From positions 49,426-113,425 of the forward strand of contig NZ_KQ758474.1 in NCBI RefSeq assembly GCF_001456955.1: DNA of 64,000 nt. The letters run 5' to 3'. Under the pieces are notes generated by a model. The model saw nothing but the letters and a program-made list of their open reading frames with translations. It was not told the DNA's origin and did not search any database. The position numbers and the translations under genes are program-made. Each line of letters starts with the position of its first letter. The stretch's first letter is position 1. The stretch is from Microbacterium enclense (GTDB taxonomy: Bacteria > Actinomycetota > Actinomycetes > Actinomycetales > Microbacteriaceae). Positions 35,194 through 43,845 of this stretch are shown here, one piece after another.

Positions 35194-38100
35194 TCAGCCG
35201 ACGGCTGCTGCGACACCCTGCCGGATCACGCTCGGACCGCGCGTCGTGGCGGACACGTTCAGCTGTGCGGGCAGCTGGTCGCGCATCGATGCGACGTGGC
35301 TGATGACGCCGACCGTGCGACCGCCCTGACGCAGCTCGTCGAGAGTGCGCATGGCGAGGTCGAGCGTGTCGTCGTCGAGTGAGCCGAAGCCCTCGTCGAT
35401 GAACAGGGTGTCGAGGCGCAGGCCGCCCGCGCGCGCGGTCACGACCTCGGCCAGGCCGAGCGCGAGCGCAAGGGACGTGAGGAAGGTCTCGCCGCCCGAC
35501 AGCGACTGCGGCGGACGGCACTGGCCGGTGAACGCGTCCATGATCTCGAGCCCGAGACCGCTGGCCGCGCCCCGCGCGGCGAGGGCGTCGGTGTGCTGCA
35601 GGCGGTATCGTCCGGCGGACATGTGCTCGAGGCGCAGATTGGCCCTGGTGACGATCTCTTCGAGTTCGGCGGCGAGCACGAACGTCTCGAGCGTCATGCG
35701 GCGCGTGTTCGGCGCACGACCGGCGACCGTGTCGGCCAGACGAGCGACGACCGCGTGCTCGTCGGAGAGCGCCGCGATGGAGGCGTGGCCGGCGTCGGCG
35801 CGCTGCGCGAGCGAGCGCAGACGGTCGGCGAGGGCACGCGCCGCGGCGTGGGCGGCGGCCGTGGACTGCACGGCCTCGCGGGCCGACGCCACCTCGGCCG
35901 CGAAGGGAGCGAGGTCGACGGGTTCGTCGCCCGCGTCGACGAGGGTGAGCTCGAGGTCGAGCAGTCGCTGGCGCGTCGCGGCGAGCGCCGCCTCGTGCTC
36001 GGCGACGCTCGTGTCGAGCCGGCGACGCTCCGCCGTCGAGCGCAGCGCTGCGGCGACCGCTCCCCGGTCGGCGAAGGAGCTTGCGGTGACGAGCGCGTCG
36101 AGGCCGTCGTCGGCCGCGCGGACGGCATCGCGTGCGTTCGCGAGAGCCGTTCGCGCCGCGAGGAGCCCGCGCACGGCCTCGCGTCGCGTTCGCAGGTCGT
36201 GCTGGCGAGCAGCGACCGTCGCGAAGTCGCCGCGGGCGGCGTCGACCTCCGCGCGCAGTGCGTCTGCACGCTGCTGCGCGAGAGCCAGCTCCTGGCGGGC
36301 ACCGGCGAGTTGTTCGGTCAGCACGCCGAGACGGCGCGCGATGGTGGCGTCGAGGTCGGCGGCGCGGTCGCGATCGACGCGGAGGCGATCGGCCTCGTCG
36401 ACGTCGGACCTCGCGTCCGCGAGCGCGGTCTCGGCCGCCGCCAGACGGGATTCGAGCTGGTCGACGCTTTCGCCTCCGGCGAGGGCGGCGGCCATCGTGT
36501 GCGCGTCTCGAGCGACCCGCGCCGCGTCGGAGGCGAGCCGGTCGCTCTCGGCCGCGGCGTTCTTTCGCTCTTCTGCTGCCGCGAGGTCGGCATCGCTCAC
36601 CGGGACGTCGGTTCCTCGCGCGGGACGAGGGTGTTCGCGCGCACCGCAGACCGCGCAGGGCTCGCCGTCGACGAGTTCATGGGCGAGCTCGATCGCGGCA
36701 CCCGAAAGCCGCCTGCGCAGGAGCGTCGTCCACGCCTCGATCGCCCGCTGGAGGTCGTCTGCGCGCACCAGCGACGCCAGGTCGGCCTGCTCGCGCTGGT
36801 CGAGCAGCCGCGCCGCCTCACGAGCGGCCTCGAGGCGACGGGCGGTCTCATCGCGATGCGCGAGCGCGGACTCGCGGCGCACATCTGCCCCCGACAGCTC
36901 CGTCAGACGCTGATCGAGGGCGGCGAGCAACTCGGGAACCTCGGCGCGGCTGCCGACGAGCGTCTGACGCTCGCTCTCGAGGCCGTCTACCCCTGCCTGC
37001 AGCCGAACCAGGTCGTGGTCGAGCGCGGCGAGTGACAGCTCGGCGGCGAGGGCCGCCTCGCCCCGGGCGAGGAGGGCGGTGAGCGCGTCGTCGCGAGGTG
37101 CGAGATCGTCGCCGGTGTCGTCTTCGTCGCATTCGTGGACGCGTGACGCCGCGGCGACGTGACGCTCGGCTGCGACGGCGGCGGCCTGTCGGGCCGACGC
37201 GCTCGCCTCGAGCGCCGGGCGCAATGCTTCGGCCTCGGCGGCGGTCGCAGCCTCTCGCCGGGCGGACGCGATCGTCTCGGATCGGGCCTCGAGGTCGGCG
37301 AGCTCGGTGCGCGCCGCCTGTCGTGCTCTCTGACGTTCGGCCAGCGACCGGGCCTCGTGCTCGGCCGCGAGGGCCGCATCGAGCCGGGCGTCGACCGTGG
37401 CGTTCTCTCGTGCAAGGGTGTCGACGCGGTAGTGCGCTCGCTCGACCGCTCGCACCACGTCTGCGAGACGATCACCGACGCCGCGCGCGCCGTCGACCAC
37501 CGCGACATCGGCGCCGGGATGACCGTCGACGTGGACCTCGGCCGCGAGACGCTCGGCCTCGTCGAGCAGGGTGGCGACCTCGACGCCCTCGGCGGCGAGC
37601 ATCTCTTGTGCGCGCTTGCGACGCTCGTCGAGGTCGGTGGCGTACTGCTCGAACGAGCGCGTCCCGAACAGCGTGCGCAGCAGGCCGAGGCGCTCGTCGT
37701 TCTTGGCGAGGAGGAAGCGGGCGAACCGGTTCTGCGCCAGCAGGATGACCTGCAGGAACTGCTGCTGCGTCAGACCCAGGATCTCGTCGAGCTTCGCGGC
37801 CACGTCGACGGGGCGGGCGGCGACCCCCGTCCATCCCTCGGGCGCGAGGACCTCAAGGAGGGCGCGATGCGGCTCTTTCGTCGTGCCGCCGCCGCGCCGC
37901 TTGGGACGCTCGAACTCGGGCGACCGCGTGACGCGCCACCGGTCGCCGTCGGCGCTGAACTCCAGCGTCACCCGCGTGGGGTCGTCGGGCTCGCAGTGGT
38001 CGCTGCGGAGGCGACGCTCGGCGCCGTCGTAGCGCGGCACCCCGCCGAAGAGGGCGTAACAGACGCCGTCGAGCACGCTGGACTTGCCCGCACCCGTGCG

Positions 38101-38205
38101 ACCGGTGATGAGGAAGATCCCGTCGTCGGCGAACGCGTCGAAGTCGACCTGCTGCACGTCGAGGAACGGGCCGAAGCCCTCGAGTTCGAGTCGGTGCAGT
38201 TTCAT
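35194..38205 (-). CDS. sbcC: Exonuclease subunit SbcC (Rad50-like ATPase)
   Basis: 1003 residues. Walker A GRTGAGKSS with K41 is near the N-terminus; long coiled coils (about 180-500 and 535-830) flank the zinc hook CAVC (near 516-519). The C-terminal SLSGGETFLTSLALALGLAEV signature and LDTLFIDEGFGSLDD Walker B complete the head. With SbcD it opens hairpins and processes blocked DNA ends. It overlaps sbcD by ATGA. Confidence 0.96.
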   Translation of the reverse strand: MKLHRLELEGFGPFLDVQQVDFDAFADDGIFLITGRTGAGKSSVLDGVCYALFGGVPRYDGAERRLRSDHCEPDDPTRVTLEFSADGDRWRVTRSPEFERPKRRGGGTTKEPHRALLEVLAPEGWTGVAARPVDVAAKLDEILGLTQQQFLQVILLAQNRFARFLLAKNDERLGLLRTLFGTRSFEQYATDLDERRKRAQEMLAAEGVEVATLLDEAERLAAEVHVDGHPGADVAVVDGARGVGDRLADVVRAVERAHYRVDTLARENATVDARLDAALAAEHEARSLAERQRARQAARTELADLEARSETIASARREAATAAEAEALRPALEASASARQAAAVAAERHVAAASRVHECDEDDTGDDLAPRDDALTALLARGEAALAAELSLAALDHDLVRLQAGVDGLESERQTLVGSRAEVPELLAALDQRLTELSGADVRRESALAHRDETARRLEAAREAARLLDQREQADLASLVRADDLQRAIEAWTTLLRRRLSGAAIELAHELVDGEPCAVCGAREHPRPARGTDVPVSDADLAAAEERKNAAAESDRLASDAARVARDAHTMAAALAGGESVDQLESRLAAAETALADARSDVDEADRLRVDRDRAADLDATIARRLGVLTEQLAGARQELALAQQRADALRAEVDAARGDFATVAARQHDLRTRREAVRGLLAARTALANARDAVRAADDGLDALVTASSFADRGAVAAALRSTAERRRLDTSVAEHEAALAATRQRLLDLELTLVDAGDEPVDLAPFAAEVASAREAVQSTAAAHAAARALADRLRSLAQRADAGHASIAALSDEHAVVARLADTVAGRAPNTRRMTLETFVLAAELEEIVTRANLRLEHMSAGRYRLQHTDALAARGAASGLGLEIMDAFTGQCRPPQSLSGGETFLTSLALALGLAEVVTARAGGLRLDTLFIDEGFGSLDDDTLDLAMRTLDELRQGGRTVGVISHVASMRDQLPAQLNVSATTRGPSVIRQGVAAAVG

Positions 38206-39356
38206 GCGTGGGCCTCCGCGACGGCGCGGGCGTCGAGGACGTGGCGGATGAGCTCGCGCTCGGCCGGGGAGGCACCCTCACCCTCGCGCACGTGGGCGAG
38301 GAAGGCGTCGATGACCTCCGCGTCGTCGCGCGCAGCGCGAACGCGCCGCGCATAGCCCTCACCGTCGTCGGGTCGGGTCTCGGCGGGCGCGTGCACCACG
38401 GTGGCGCACCACGGGAACCGCGCCTGCAACCGACGCATCGGGTCGGGCTGGGGAGTGGAATCGGTGTACTCGGCGCGGACCCAGTCGCCTCGATGGGCAT
38501 CGAACCGCTCGTGCGTCAACAGGTCGTCGAGAGGCCCCTCGAGGGTGACGAGCGCGCGCGGAACGGGGAGATCGAGCCATCGGACCGACGACAGCCCGTC
38601 GGCATCGAGGTCGACGAGCCACGACCCGCGCGGCTTGCCCGCCTCACCGAAGCTGTAGTGCAGGGGCGCCCCGGCGTAGCGCACGCGCTCGGACAGTTGT
38701 TGACGGCCGTGGATGTGGCCGAGCGCCACATAATCGGGCCCGTCGAATGCGGTGAGCGGCACCACGTCGAGACCGCCCTGTCGGATCTCGCGCTCGACGC
38801 CCGGCGTCGCATCGACTCCGGCGGCGAAGCAGTGCGCCGCGACGATCGAGCGGCCTCCCCGCTCGGCGAGATCGGCGCGCACCAGGTCGAGCGCATGGCG
38901 CATGGTCTGCGCCTGGTTGCGCAGCTCGACACCGGGCCACAGGTGGCGGACGATCGCGGGCTCCAGGTAAGGGATGCCGTAGACGTGCACGGGACCGTGC
39001 TCGTCGGCGAGCGTGACGGGCGTTCCGACCGATGTCGGATCGGTCAGAACGGTGATGTCGGCGCGCAGCAGCGCCGACTGGAAGCCGAGGCGCGCAGCGG
39101 AGTCGTGGTTGCCACTGGTGACGACGACGCGTGCACCGGCATCGGCGAGCGCCGCGAGCGTGCGGGAGAGCACCGGGTAGCACGCCGCCGACGGCGCCGC
39201 GGAATCGAAGACGTCGCCGGCCACGATGACCGCGTCGACGGCGTTCTCACGCACCTGGCCGACGAGCACGTCGAGCACGCCGCTGAGGGCGTCGAGGGTG
39301 GAGTGCCCGTGGAAGGAGCGCCCGATGTGCCAGTCGGAGGTGTGCAGGATGCGCAT
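38202..39356 (-). CDS. sbcD: Exonuclease subunit SbcD (Mre11-like nuclease)
   Basis: 384 residues from the ATG at 39356, the start demanded by the leaderless promoter 6 nt upstream. Metallophosphoesterase motifs are ILHTSDWHIGRS (D8, H10), IVAGDVFDS, VTSGNHDS, VAAHCF and LGHIHGRQ. It is the Mn-dependent nuclease of the SbcCD complex. First gene of the sbcDC operon. Confidence 0.96.
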   Translation of the reverse strand: MRILHTSDWHIGRSFHGHSTLDALSGVLDVLVGQVRENAVDAVIVAGDVFDSAAPSAACYPVLSRTLAALADAGARVVVTSGNHDSAARLGFQSALLRADITVLTDPTSVGTPVTLADEHGPVHVYGIPYLEPAIVRHLWPGVELRNQAQTMRHALDLVRADLAERGGRSIVAAHCFAAGVDATPGVEREIRQGGLDVVPLTAFDGPDYVALGHIHGRQQLSERVRYAGAPLHYSFGEAGKPRGSWLVDLDADGLSSVRWLDLPVPRALVTLEGPLDDLLTHERFDAHRGDWVRAEYTDSTPQPDPMRRLQARFPWCATVVHAPAETRPDDGEGYARRVRAARDDAEVIDAFLAHVREGEGASPAERELIRHVLDARAVAEAHA

Positions 39357-39362
39357 GCAGAC

Positions 39363-39385
39363 ACGGTACGTCGCACCTCCGACAT
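39363..39385 (-). promoter_or_regulatory. PafBC/RecA-NDp-like leaderless promoter of sbcDC
   Basis: On the minus strand: ATGTCGGAG (39385-39377), 8-nt spacer, TACCGT (39368-39363), 6 nt, ATG at 39356. Confidence 0.72.
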
Positions 39386-39446
39386 CGGCTCGCAGCAAAC
39401 GCGCGGATGCCCGCGAGGCGACGGCCGGCGCGCGCTCGTTGACATG

Positions 39447-39484
39447 CGAACGCCCCGCTGCGCACGAGGCGGGCGGGGCGTTCG
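39447..39484 (-). terminator. Terminator of the 39.5-40.0 kb gene pair
   Basis: A 12-bp perfect stem CGAACGCCCCGC / GCGGGGCGTTCG with a 14-nt loop begins 11 nt past the stop of the 105-residue protein gene. Confidence 0.75.
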
Positions 39485-39494
39485 GCAGGCGTCG

Positions 39495-39812
39495 TCAGCC
39501 GCCGGCGACTTCGGCCGCGAGCGCGCGGATGCGATCGTCGCCGAGGTCGAGCCCGATGTCGGCGAAACGCTGACGGAGCACGTCGGCGATGCGCTCCTCG
39601 CTCTTGTCGCCCACGTCGGCACGGGTCTGCACGACGACACCCTGGATGCGCGCTTCGTCATCGGTGGGGTGGGTGTCCATCGCCGGAGCCGACTGCTCGT
39701 CGGGGCGCGAGAGTTTGCGGTCGCGGTGCACGGCGCCGCCGACCGAATCGGCCGCGTCGGCGCCCCCGTCGGGTCCGGTGCTGGGCTCGGGTGCCCGGGT
39801 TGCGTCGGTCAT
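39495..39812 (-). CDS. Hypothetical acidic protein, 105 residues
   Basis: The first half is low-complexity and hydrophilic (Asp, Pro, Gly, Ala rich). The second half (TDDEARIQGVVVQTRADVGD ... LRQRFADIGLDLGDDRIRALAAEVAGG) has regular amphipathic helices and could be a small helical domain. No family recognised. The ATG lies 1 nt after the stop of the preceding small gene, so the two are coupled. Confidence 0.7.
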   Translation of the reverse strand: MTDATRAPEPSTGPDGGADAADSVGGAVHRDRKLSRPDEQSAPAMDTHPTDDEARIQGVVVQTRADVGDKSEERIADVLRQRFADIGLDLGDDRIRALAAEVAGG

Positions 39813-39813
39813 G

Positions 39814-40023
39814 TCAGTCCTCCGTGCTCAGGTCGGGGTCGATGCCTTGGCTCGCGGCATCGCCTTCGATGGGATCCGAGGGTTCCGCGTCGTTCAACCG
39901 CGGCGATCCCTTCGCGTGCTCGTTGCGCTCGGCGGTCTCACCGTCGGCGACGGCGCCACTCTCCCAGCCGCCCGGCGGATCGGCGTCGATGACGCCTTCG
40001 GGCAGGTCGCGGTCGTCGTTCAT
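39814..40023 (-). CDS. Hypothetical small acidic protein, 69 residues
   Basis: 69 residues opening MNDDRDLPEGVIDADPPGGW and ending PDLSTED, hydrophilic with many Asp/Glu and no hydrophobic core, so probably disordered. The start is supported by AAAGGGGGAG just upstream. First gene of a two-gene unit with the 105-residue protein. No family recognised. Confidence 0.62.
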   Translation of the reverse strand: MNDDRDLPEGVIDADPPGGWESGAVADGETAERNEHAKGSPRLNDAEPSDPIEGDAASQGIDPDLSTED

Positions 40024-40112
40024 GACTCCCCCTTTCGAGGTCTCCAGCTTGGTCCCGCCCCCTGAGCGCGCAGCAGGGGTTGACGATCGCCCGCGCGCAC
40101 CCCACCCGATCG

Positions 40113-40412
40113 TCAGGACGCGGGACGCCGATGGAGGATGCCGGCACGCTCGGGGTGCGCGTCGAACCACTCCCCGACGTACCAGCACACCGGGATGACC
40201 TCGCGCTGCCCGGCCGCCTCGATCGCGTCGACCGCGCGTTCCGTGACGATCGCGGCGTACCCGTGCCCACGATAGGTGGGGATGGTGAACGCGCGGGTGA
40301 GGGCGATCGTCCGCCCGTCGTCGCGATAGTCGAGGACGGAGACGAGGTCGTCGCCCCGGTGGAGGGTGAATCGGGATGCCGTCTTGTCGTCGGCGAAATG
40401 CAGATCGGACAT
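40113..40412 (-). CDS. Small GNAT-fold acetyltransferase-like protein
   Basis: 99 residues, the short YjdJ-like single-domain type: SRFTLHRGDDLVSVLDYRDDGRTIALTRAFTIPTYRGHGYAAIVTERAVDA, where RGHGYAA is the acetyl-CoA pyrophosphate loop, followed by VIPVCWYVGEWFDAHPE. Substrate unknown. Leaderless: TACCCT lies 6 nt before the ATG. Confidence 0.88.
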   Translation of the reverse strand: MSDLHFADDKTASRFTLHRGDDLVSVLDYRDDGRTIALTRAFTIPTYRGHGYAAIVTERAVDAIEAAGQREVIPVCWYVGEWFDAHPERAGILHRRPAS

Positions 40413-40418
40413 GCCGTG

Positions 40419-40424
40419 AGGGTA
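40419..40424 (-). promoter_or_regulatory. Leaderless -10 box of the small GNAT gene
   Basis: TACCCT on the minus strand, 6 nt before the ATG at 40412. Confidence 0.5.
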
Positions 40425-40532
40425 CGCCGCCGACGGACACCGGCGGGGGGATGACGCAGAATGCTCGGCGACGGCGCAGGTTGACCCCGCCGGATCGCGC
40501 ACGGTGCGCACTCGCACGACGATCGTCATGAT

Positions 40533-40562
40533 TTGACGTTGTTGGACTCGGTGGGCAATAAT
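40533..40562 (+). promoter_or_regulatory. Strong promoter of the leader ORF and winged-helix gene
   Basis: TTGACG (40533-40538) and AATAAT (40557-40562) with an 18-bp spacer, close to consensus and markedly A/T-rich for this genome. The -10 ends 6 nt before the leader ATG at 40569, so transcription should start at that codon. A short inverted repeat CGTCA/TGACG (40524-40538) overlaps the -35. Confidence 0.65.
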
Positions 40563-40568
40563 GCCGCC

Positions 40569-40670
40569 ATGACTGACTTCGCGCGTTCTCTGTCCGCCCG
40601 GGAGGCGAACAGGACTGCCGGCATGATGATGCCCGGCCGCGCTGTCATGTGTTGTCGAATGTGCCGCTAA
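40569..40670 (+). CDS. Cysteine-rich leader peptide (putative attenuator ORF)
   Basis: 33 codons, predicted leaderless, encoding a peptide that ends RAVMCCRMCR and stop: three Cys codons (TGT TGT at 40650-40655, TGC at 40662-40664) among the last six sense codons. Cys is rare elsewhere in this proteome. In mycobacteria, leaderless polycysteine uORFs attenuate downstream genes by ribosome stalling on Cys codons; this ORF has the same design. It precedes the winged-helix gene by 178 bp. No canonical intrinsic terminator is visible in that gap, so control might act on translation or Rho. Confidence 0.6.
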   Translation: MTDFARSLSAREANRTAGMMMPGRAVMCCRMCR

Positions 40671-40848
40671 CCGCGACCCTCGCCCCGACGACCCTCGTGC
40701 TTCTGAACGCCGACGTCGTCCCCCGGTCGCGGGCAGTCCGCGTCGATCACGCGCACGCCCGCACCGCACTCCGGCCCACCGGCCCACACCTCCCGTCGAA
40801 CCCCGCTCATGATGACGCCCGGGTTCACACACCCAAGGACTTCTCCTC

Positions 40849-41595
40849 ATGTCGCTTTCCGCCGTTCTCGATCGCCCCGTGACCGCCGCCTCCCGTCCCA
40901 CCGCCGCCCCGCGCCCGACGTCCGCTTCGGCGCAGACCGCGCCGCCCGCGAGCGCCCCTGCTCCGGCCGCCGCTTCCGCACGTCCTGCCGCATCGACCGC
41001 GCCTCGCGGCTTCGCGCTGTACGTCGGCATCGACGAGGCCAAGGCCGCCGCCGCGGGCGTGAGCCTCGGCACGCTCGTCGAGGCTCTTCGCCGCACGCTC
41101 GGCGAGCTGGCACCCGCCGCAGAGACCTACGCCACGGTCGCCCTGGCCCCCGTCGGCGCGGGCGGTCGCGACGTCGATGTGGTGCGCCTCGCTCTGCACG
41201 AGCCGTCGGCCGTGGCCCGCACGAAAGAGGAGCCCGCCGAGGAGGACCGCGCCGCAGGCGGCGTCGTCGTCGACATCTCGCGCAAGCGCGTCCTCATCGA
41301 CGGCGAGTCGGCGGCGTTCACGTTCAAGGAGTTCGAACTGCTGCAGTACCTCGTGCTGCGCGAGGGGCGCACGATCGAGCGCACCGAGCTCGTGGCATCC
41401 CTGTGGGAGGGCTCCACCGACGACGACGCCCCCGGCGAGCGCACGATCGACGTGCACGTGCGGCGCCTGCGGGCCAAGCTCGGCGCGTACGAAGACATCG
41501 TGCGCACTGTCCGGGGCGTGGGCTACCGCTTCGACCGGCACGCCGACGTCTCGATCCGCTACGGTCACGGCACCCCGTCGCCCGACCGGTTCTGA
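40849..41595 (+). CDS. OmpR-type winged-helix DNA-binding protein
   Basis: 248 residues. An Ala/Pro/Ser/Thr-rich N-terminus (about 1-55) precedes a small domain (GFALYVGIDEAKAAAAGVSLGTLVEALRRTLGEL) and a C-terminal OmpR/PhoB winged helix (about 143-230: FTFKEFELLQYLVLREGRTIERTELVASLW; ERTIDVHVRRLRAKLG; TVRGVGYRF). There is no receiver domain, so it is not a phosphorylated response regulator of usual type. AAGGA lies 9 nt before the ATG. The upstream Cys leader suggests control by cysteine or sulfur supply. Confidence 0.88.
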   Translation: MSLSAVLDRPVTAASRPTAAPRPTSASAQTAPPASAPAPAAASARPAASTAPRGFALYVGIDEAKAAAAGVSLGTLVEALRRTLGELAPAAETYATVALAPVGAGGRDVDVVRLALHEPSAVARTKEEPAEEDRAAGGVVVDISRKRVLIDGESAAFTFKEFELLQYLVLREGRTIERTELVASLWEGSTDDDAPGERTIDVHVRRLRAKLGAYEDIVRTVRGVGYRFDRHADVSIRYGHGTPSPDRF

Positions 41596-41633
41596 GCGGT
41601 CGTCGCCCATCGCGGACCGATCCGGATGCCGCG

Positions 41634-41656
41634 ATGTCGGCGGTGCGACGTAGGGT
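41634..41656 (+). promoter_or_regulatory. PafBC/RecA-NDp-like leaderless promoter of the AlkA-type glycosylase
   Basis: ATGTCGGCG (41634-41642), 8-nt spacer, TAGGGT (41651-41656), 6 nt, ATG at 41663. Confidence 0.7.
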
Positions 41657-41662
41657 GTCGGC

Positions 41663-42652
41663 ATGAGATCGACCGGGGTTCGCGCGCACCATGTGCCGCG
41701 TGATATCGCGACGCCGGTCGAACGACCCCTCGAGACCGACTACGAGCCTTCGGGCCCCGTCGACATCGGCCGGGCCGTGGCGGCGCAACGGCACGGCCGG
41801 AACGATCCCACCTACTTCTCGACCAGTCCTCTGGGCTCGGGCGGGGTGGTGTGGCGGGTCAGTCGCACCCCTCTGGGCGTGGCCACTCTGGCGCTCCGTC
41901 AACGCGTCGGAGGCGGCGTGCGCGCGGCCGCGTGGGGACCGGGCGCGGCGTGGGCGCTCGACCAGCTGCCCGCCCTGTGCGGCGCGGCCGACGATCCCGA
42001 CGGTTTCGACGCATCGCGGCATCCCTCCGTGGCCGAGTGGCATCGCCGTCATCCCGACCTCCGTATCGGACGCACCGACCTCGTCTTCGACGCGTTGGTC
42101 AGCGCCATCATGGAGCAGAAGGTCACCAGCATGCAGGCCTTCTCGGCGTGGCGGAGCATCGTCACGTGGTACGGCGAGCGCGCACCCGGGCCGACGCCGC
42201 GGCCCATGTTCGCACCGCCCGACATCGAGGGGTGGCGACACGTGCCGTCGTGGGCGTGGCATCGCGCCGGCCTCGAGCCGCCCCAGTCGCGAACCATCGT
42301 CGAGACGGCGCGTCGTGGCGACACGATCGTCCGCGCCGCGACCTCCGCCGCCGACGGCGAGGCGCGCGACCGCGTGTTCATCAGCCTCCGCGGCGTCGGC
42401 ATCTGGACGAGCGCCGAGACGCGCATCCGCGCCTTCGGAGACCCGGATGCCGTCAGCACCGGCGACTACCACCTCGCCCACCAGGTGGGCTTCGCCCTGA
42501 CCGGCCACCGCACCGACGACGACGGGATGCTGGAACTGCTGGAGCCGTTCGCCGGCCACCGCCAGCGGGTCATTCGTCTGATCTACGCCGGCTCGGCGCT
42601 CGAGCCACGCCGCGGCCCGCGCCTGCACCCCGAGGATCACCGCGACCGCTGA
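41663..42652 (+). CDS. AlkA-like DNA glycosylase (HhH-GPD family)
   Basis: 329 residues. The helix-hairpin-helix and catalytic segment LRGVGIWTSAETRIRAFGDPDAVSTGDYHLAH (near 241-270, catalytic Asp about 267) and DALVSAIMEQKVTSMQAFSAWR (near 140) place it with DNA-3-methyladenine glycosylase II proteins. It excises alkylated bases. The N-terminal 120 residues match the AlkA beta domain position. A damage-type promoter fits the role. Confidence 0.9.
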   Translation: MRSTGVRAHHVPRDIATPVERPLETDYEPSGPVDIGRAVAAQRHGRNDPTYFSTSPLGSGGVVWRVSRTPLGVATLALRQRVGGGVRAAAWGPGAAWALDQLPALCGAADDPDGFDASRHPSVAEWHRRHPDLRIGRTDLVFDALVSAIMEQKVTSMQAFSAWRSIVTWYGERAPGPTPRPMFAPPDIEGWRHVPSWAWHRAGLEPPQSRTIVETARRGDTIVRAATSAADGEARDRVFISLRGVGIWTSAETRIRAFGDPDAVSTGDYHLAHQVGFALTGHRTDDDGMLELLEPFAGHRQRVIRLIYAGSALEPRRGPRLHPEDHRDR

Positions 42653-42691
42653 CTCGACGTCGACTCGGCCGAGAGGCACAGGCGCCGAGGC

Positions 42692-43531
42692 TCAGTGCGA
42701 TCGCGGCGCGCGCCAGTACCCGGTGAACGAGATGGCCCGCTTGTCGACGCCGATGCGTACCCAGTGCCGACGCATCGCCGCGGCCAGCGACTGCTCCCCC
42801 GCCACCCACGCCGACGCCGGCGGGACGCTCGACGCGCCGGCGTCGATCGCCGCGGTCAGGACGGCATAGCCCGGGGTGGCGTGCGGATCGGGCCGCACGA
42901 CCCACCGCACCTCGACACCGGCCGGAGCCTCCAGAGCGCGCACATCCGCGGCATCCGGGACCTCGACGAATGCGCTTCCCGTCGCGTCGGGGGGAAGGGA
43001 TGCCAGGATGCCGGCGAGTGCGGGCAGCGCGGTCTCGTCGCCGACGAGAGAGACGGGACCGGGCCGGTCCTCGGGCAGCGCGAAGAGGACGCCCTCGTCG
43101 AGGATGGCGACGGCGTCGCCGGGGTCGCAGCGCTCCGCCCAGGTCGCCGCCGGGCCCGCCGTGCCGTCGGCGGTCGATCCGTGCAGAACGAAATCGACGT
43201 CGAGCTCGGGACCGCTCTCGCCGTCGGCGCGGTAACCGGCCACGGAGTAGTTGCGCAGCACGGGGCGCTCGGTCTTCGCGATCGCGAGGTACCGCATGTA
43301 GGCGAAGGTGTCGAGGCGGTTCGGGAGGCGGGCGAGCGTGCCCTCGGCGACGGGGAGGAAGAGGCGGAACCACTGGTCCCAGCCCATCTGGGTGAAGCGC
43401 GCCAGATCGGGCCCGCCCAGCGTCACGCGCGCGAACGACGGCGACAGGCGCCGTCGGCGCACGACATGAAGCGTGAGCAGCTCGCTCTTGTCGGGCTTCA
43501 CGCGCGTCTGCGCGGCGTTGGTGCGGGCCAT
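42692..43531 (-). CDS. Siderophore-interacting flavoprotein (SIP family)
   Basis: 279 residues from the ATG at 43531, with AAGGAGGGG upstream. FAD-binding RNYSVAGYR (near 87), NAD(P)H region VSLVGDETALPALAGIL and C-terminal FTGYWRAPRSH are typical of ViuB/SIP ferric-siderophore reductases that release iron in the cytoplasm. It lies just downstream of the siderophore ABC genes, separated by a small gene on the other strand. Confidence 0.93.
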   Translation of the reverse strand: MARTNAAQTRVKPDKSELLTLHVVRRRRLSPSFARVTLGGPDLARFTQMGWDQWFRLFLPVAEGTLARLPNRLDTFAYMRYLAIAKTERPVLRNYSVAGYRADGESGPELDVDFVLHGSTADGTAGPAATWAERCDPGDAVAILDEGVLFALPEDRPGPVSLVGDETALPALAGILASLPPDATGSAFVEVPDAADVRALEAPAGVEVRWVVRPDPHATPGYAVLTAAIDAGASSVPPASAWVAGEQSLAAAMRRHWVRIGVDKRAISFTGYWRAPRSH

Positions 43532-43591
43532 CGGCCCCTCCTTCTCTCGTCGGTCGTCCGTGGCATCCGGTGCCCGTCGCGTCGTGCGGCC

Positions 43592-43597
43592 TAGGCT
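43592..43597 (+). promoter_or_regulatory. Leaderless -10 box of the 73-residue membrane protein gene
   Basis: TAGGCT, 6 nt before the ATG at 43604. Confidence 0.5.
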
Positions 43598-43603
43598 GGG
43601 CGC

Positions 43604-43825
43604 ATGACGCAGACGGGAACCGGTTGGCCGCGCGGACGCACGTACTGGGTCCTGGGCAGCGTGCTGCTGTTCGGCCTCGGCATCCTGTTCGGACTGGTGT
43701 GGCAGAACGTCTGGCTCGGGCTCGTCATCGCCGCGGCCGTCTCGGTGGGGTGGCTCATCGCCTACGAGTCGAGCCGCGGCCGTAACGTCGGCGTGAACGA
43801 CGAGGACAACGGCATCCAGCTCTGA
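43604..43825 (+). CDS. Small membrane protein, 73 residues
   Basis: Two adjacent helices (about 12-29 and 33-52: YWVLGSVLLFGLGILFGLVW; VWLGLVIAAAVSVGWLIAYES) and a polar acidic tail VNDEDNGIQL. Not recognised. It is inserted on the opposite strand between the ATPase and a siderophore-interacting protein gene. Confidence 0.75.
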   Translation: MTQTGTGWPRGRTYWVLGSVLLFGLGILFGLVWQNVWLGLVIAAAVSVGWLIAYESSRGRNVGVNDEDNGIQL

Positions 43826-43845
43826 GGTCCCGGCGGGCGCACCGC

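Noticed and set aside
40649..40882. A 77-codon plus-strand frame overlapping the leader ORF and the start of the winged-helix gene
   Set aside because: No ribosome site, no family-like sequence, and it overlaps the well-supported gene at 40849. The leader ORF at 40569 explains the promoter better.
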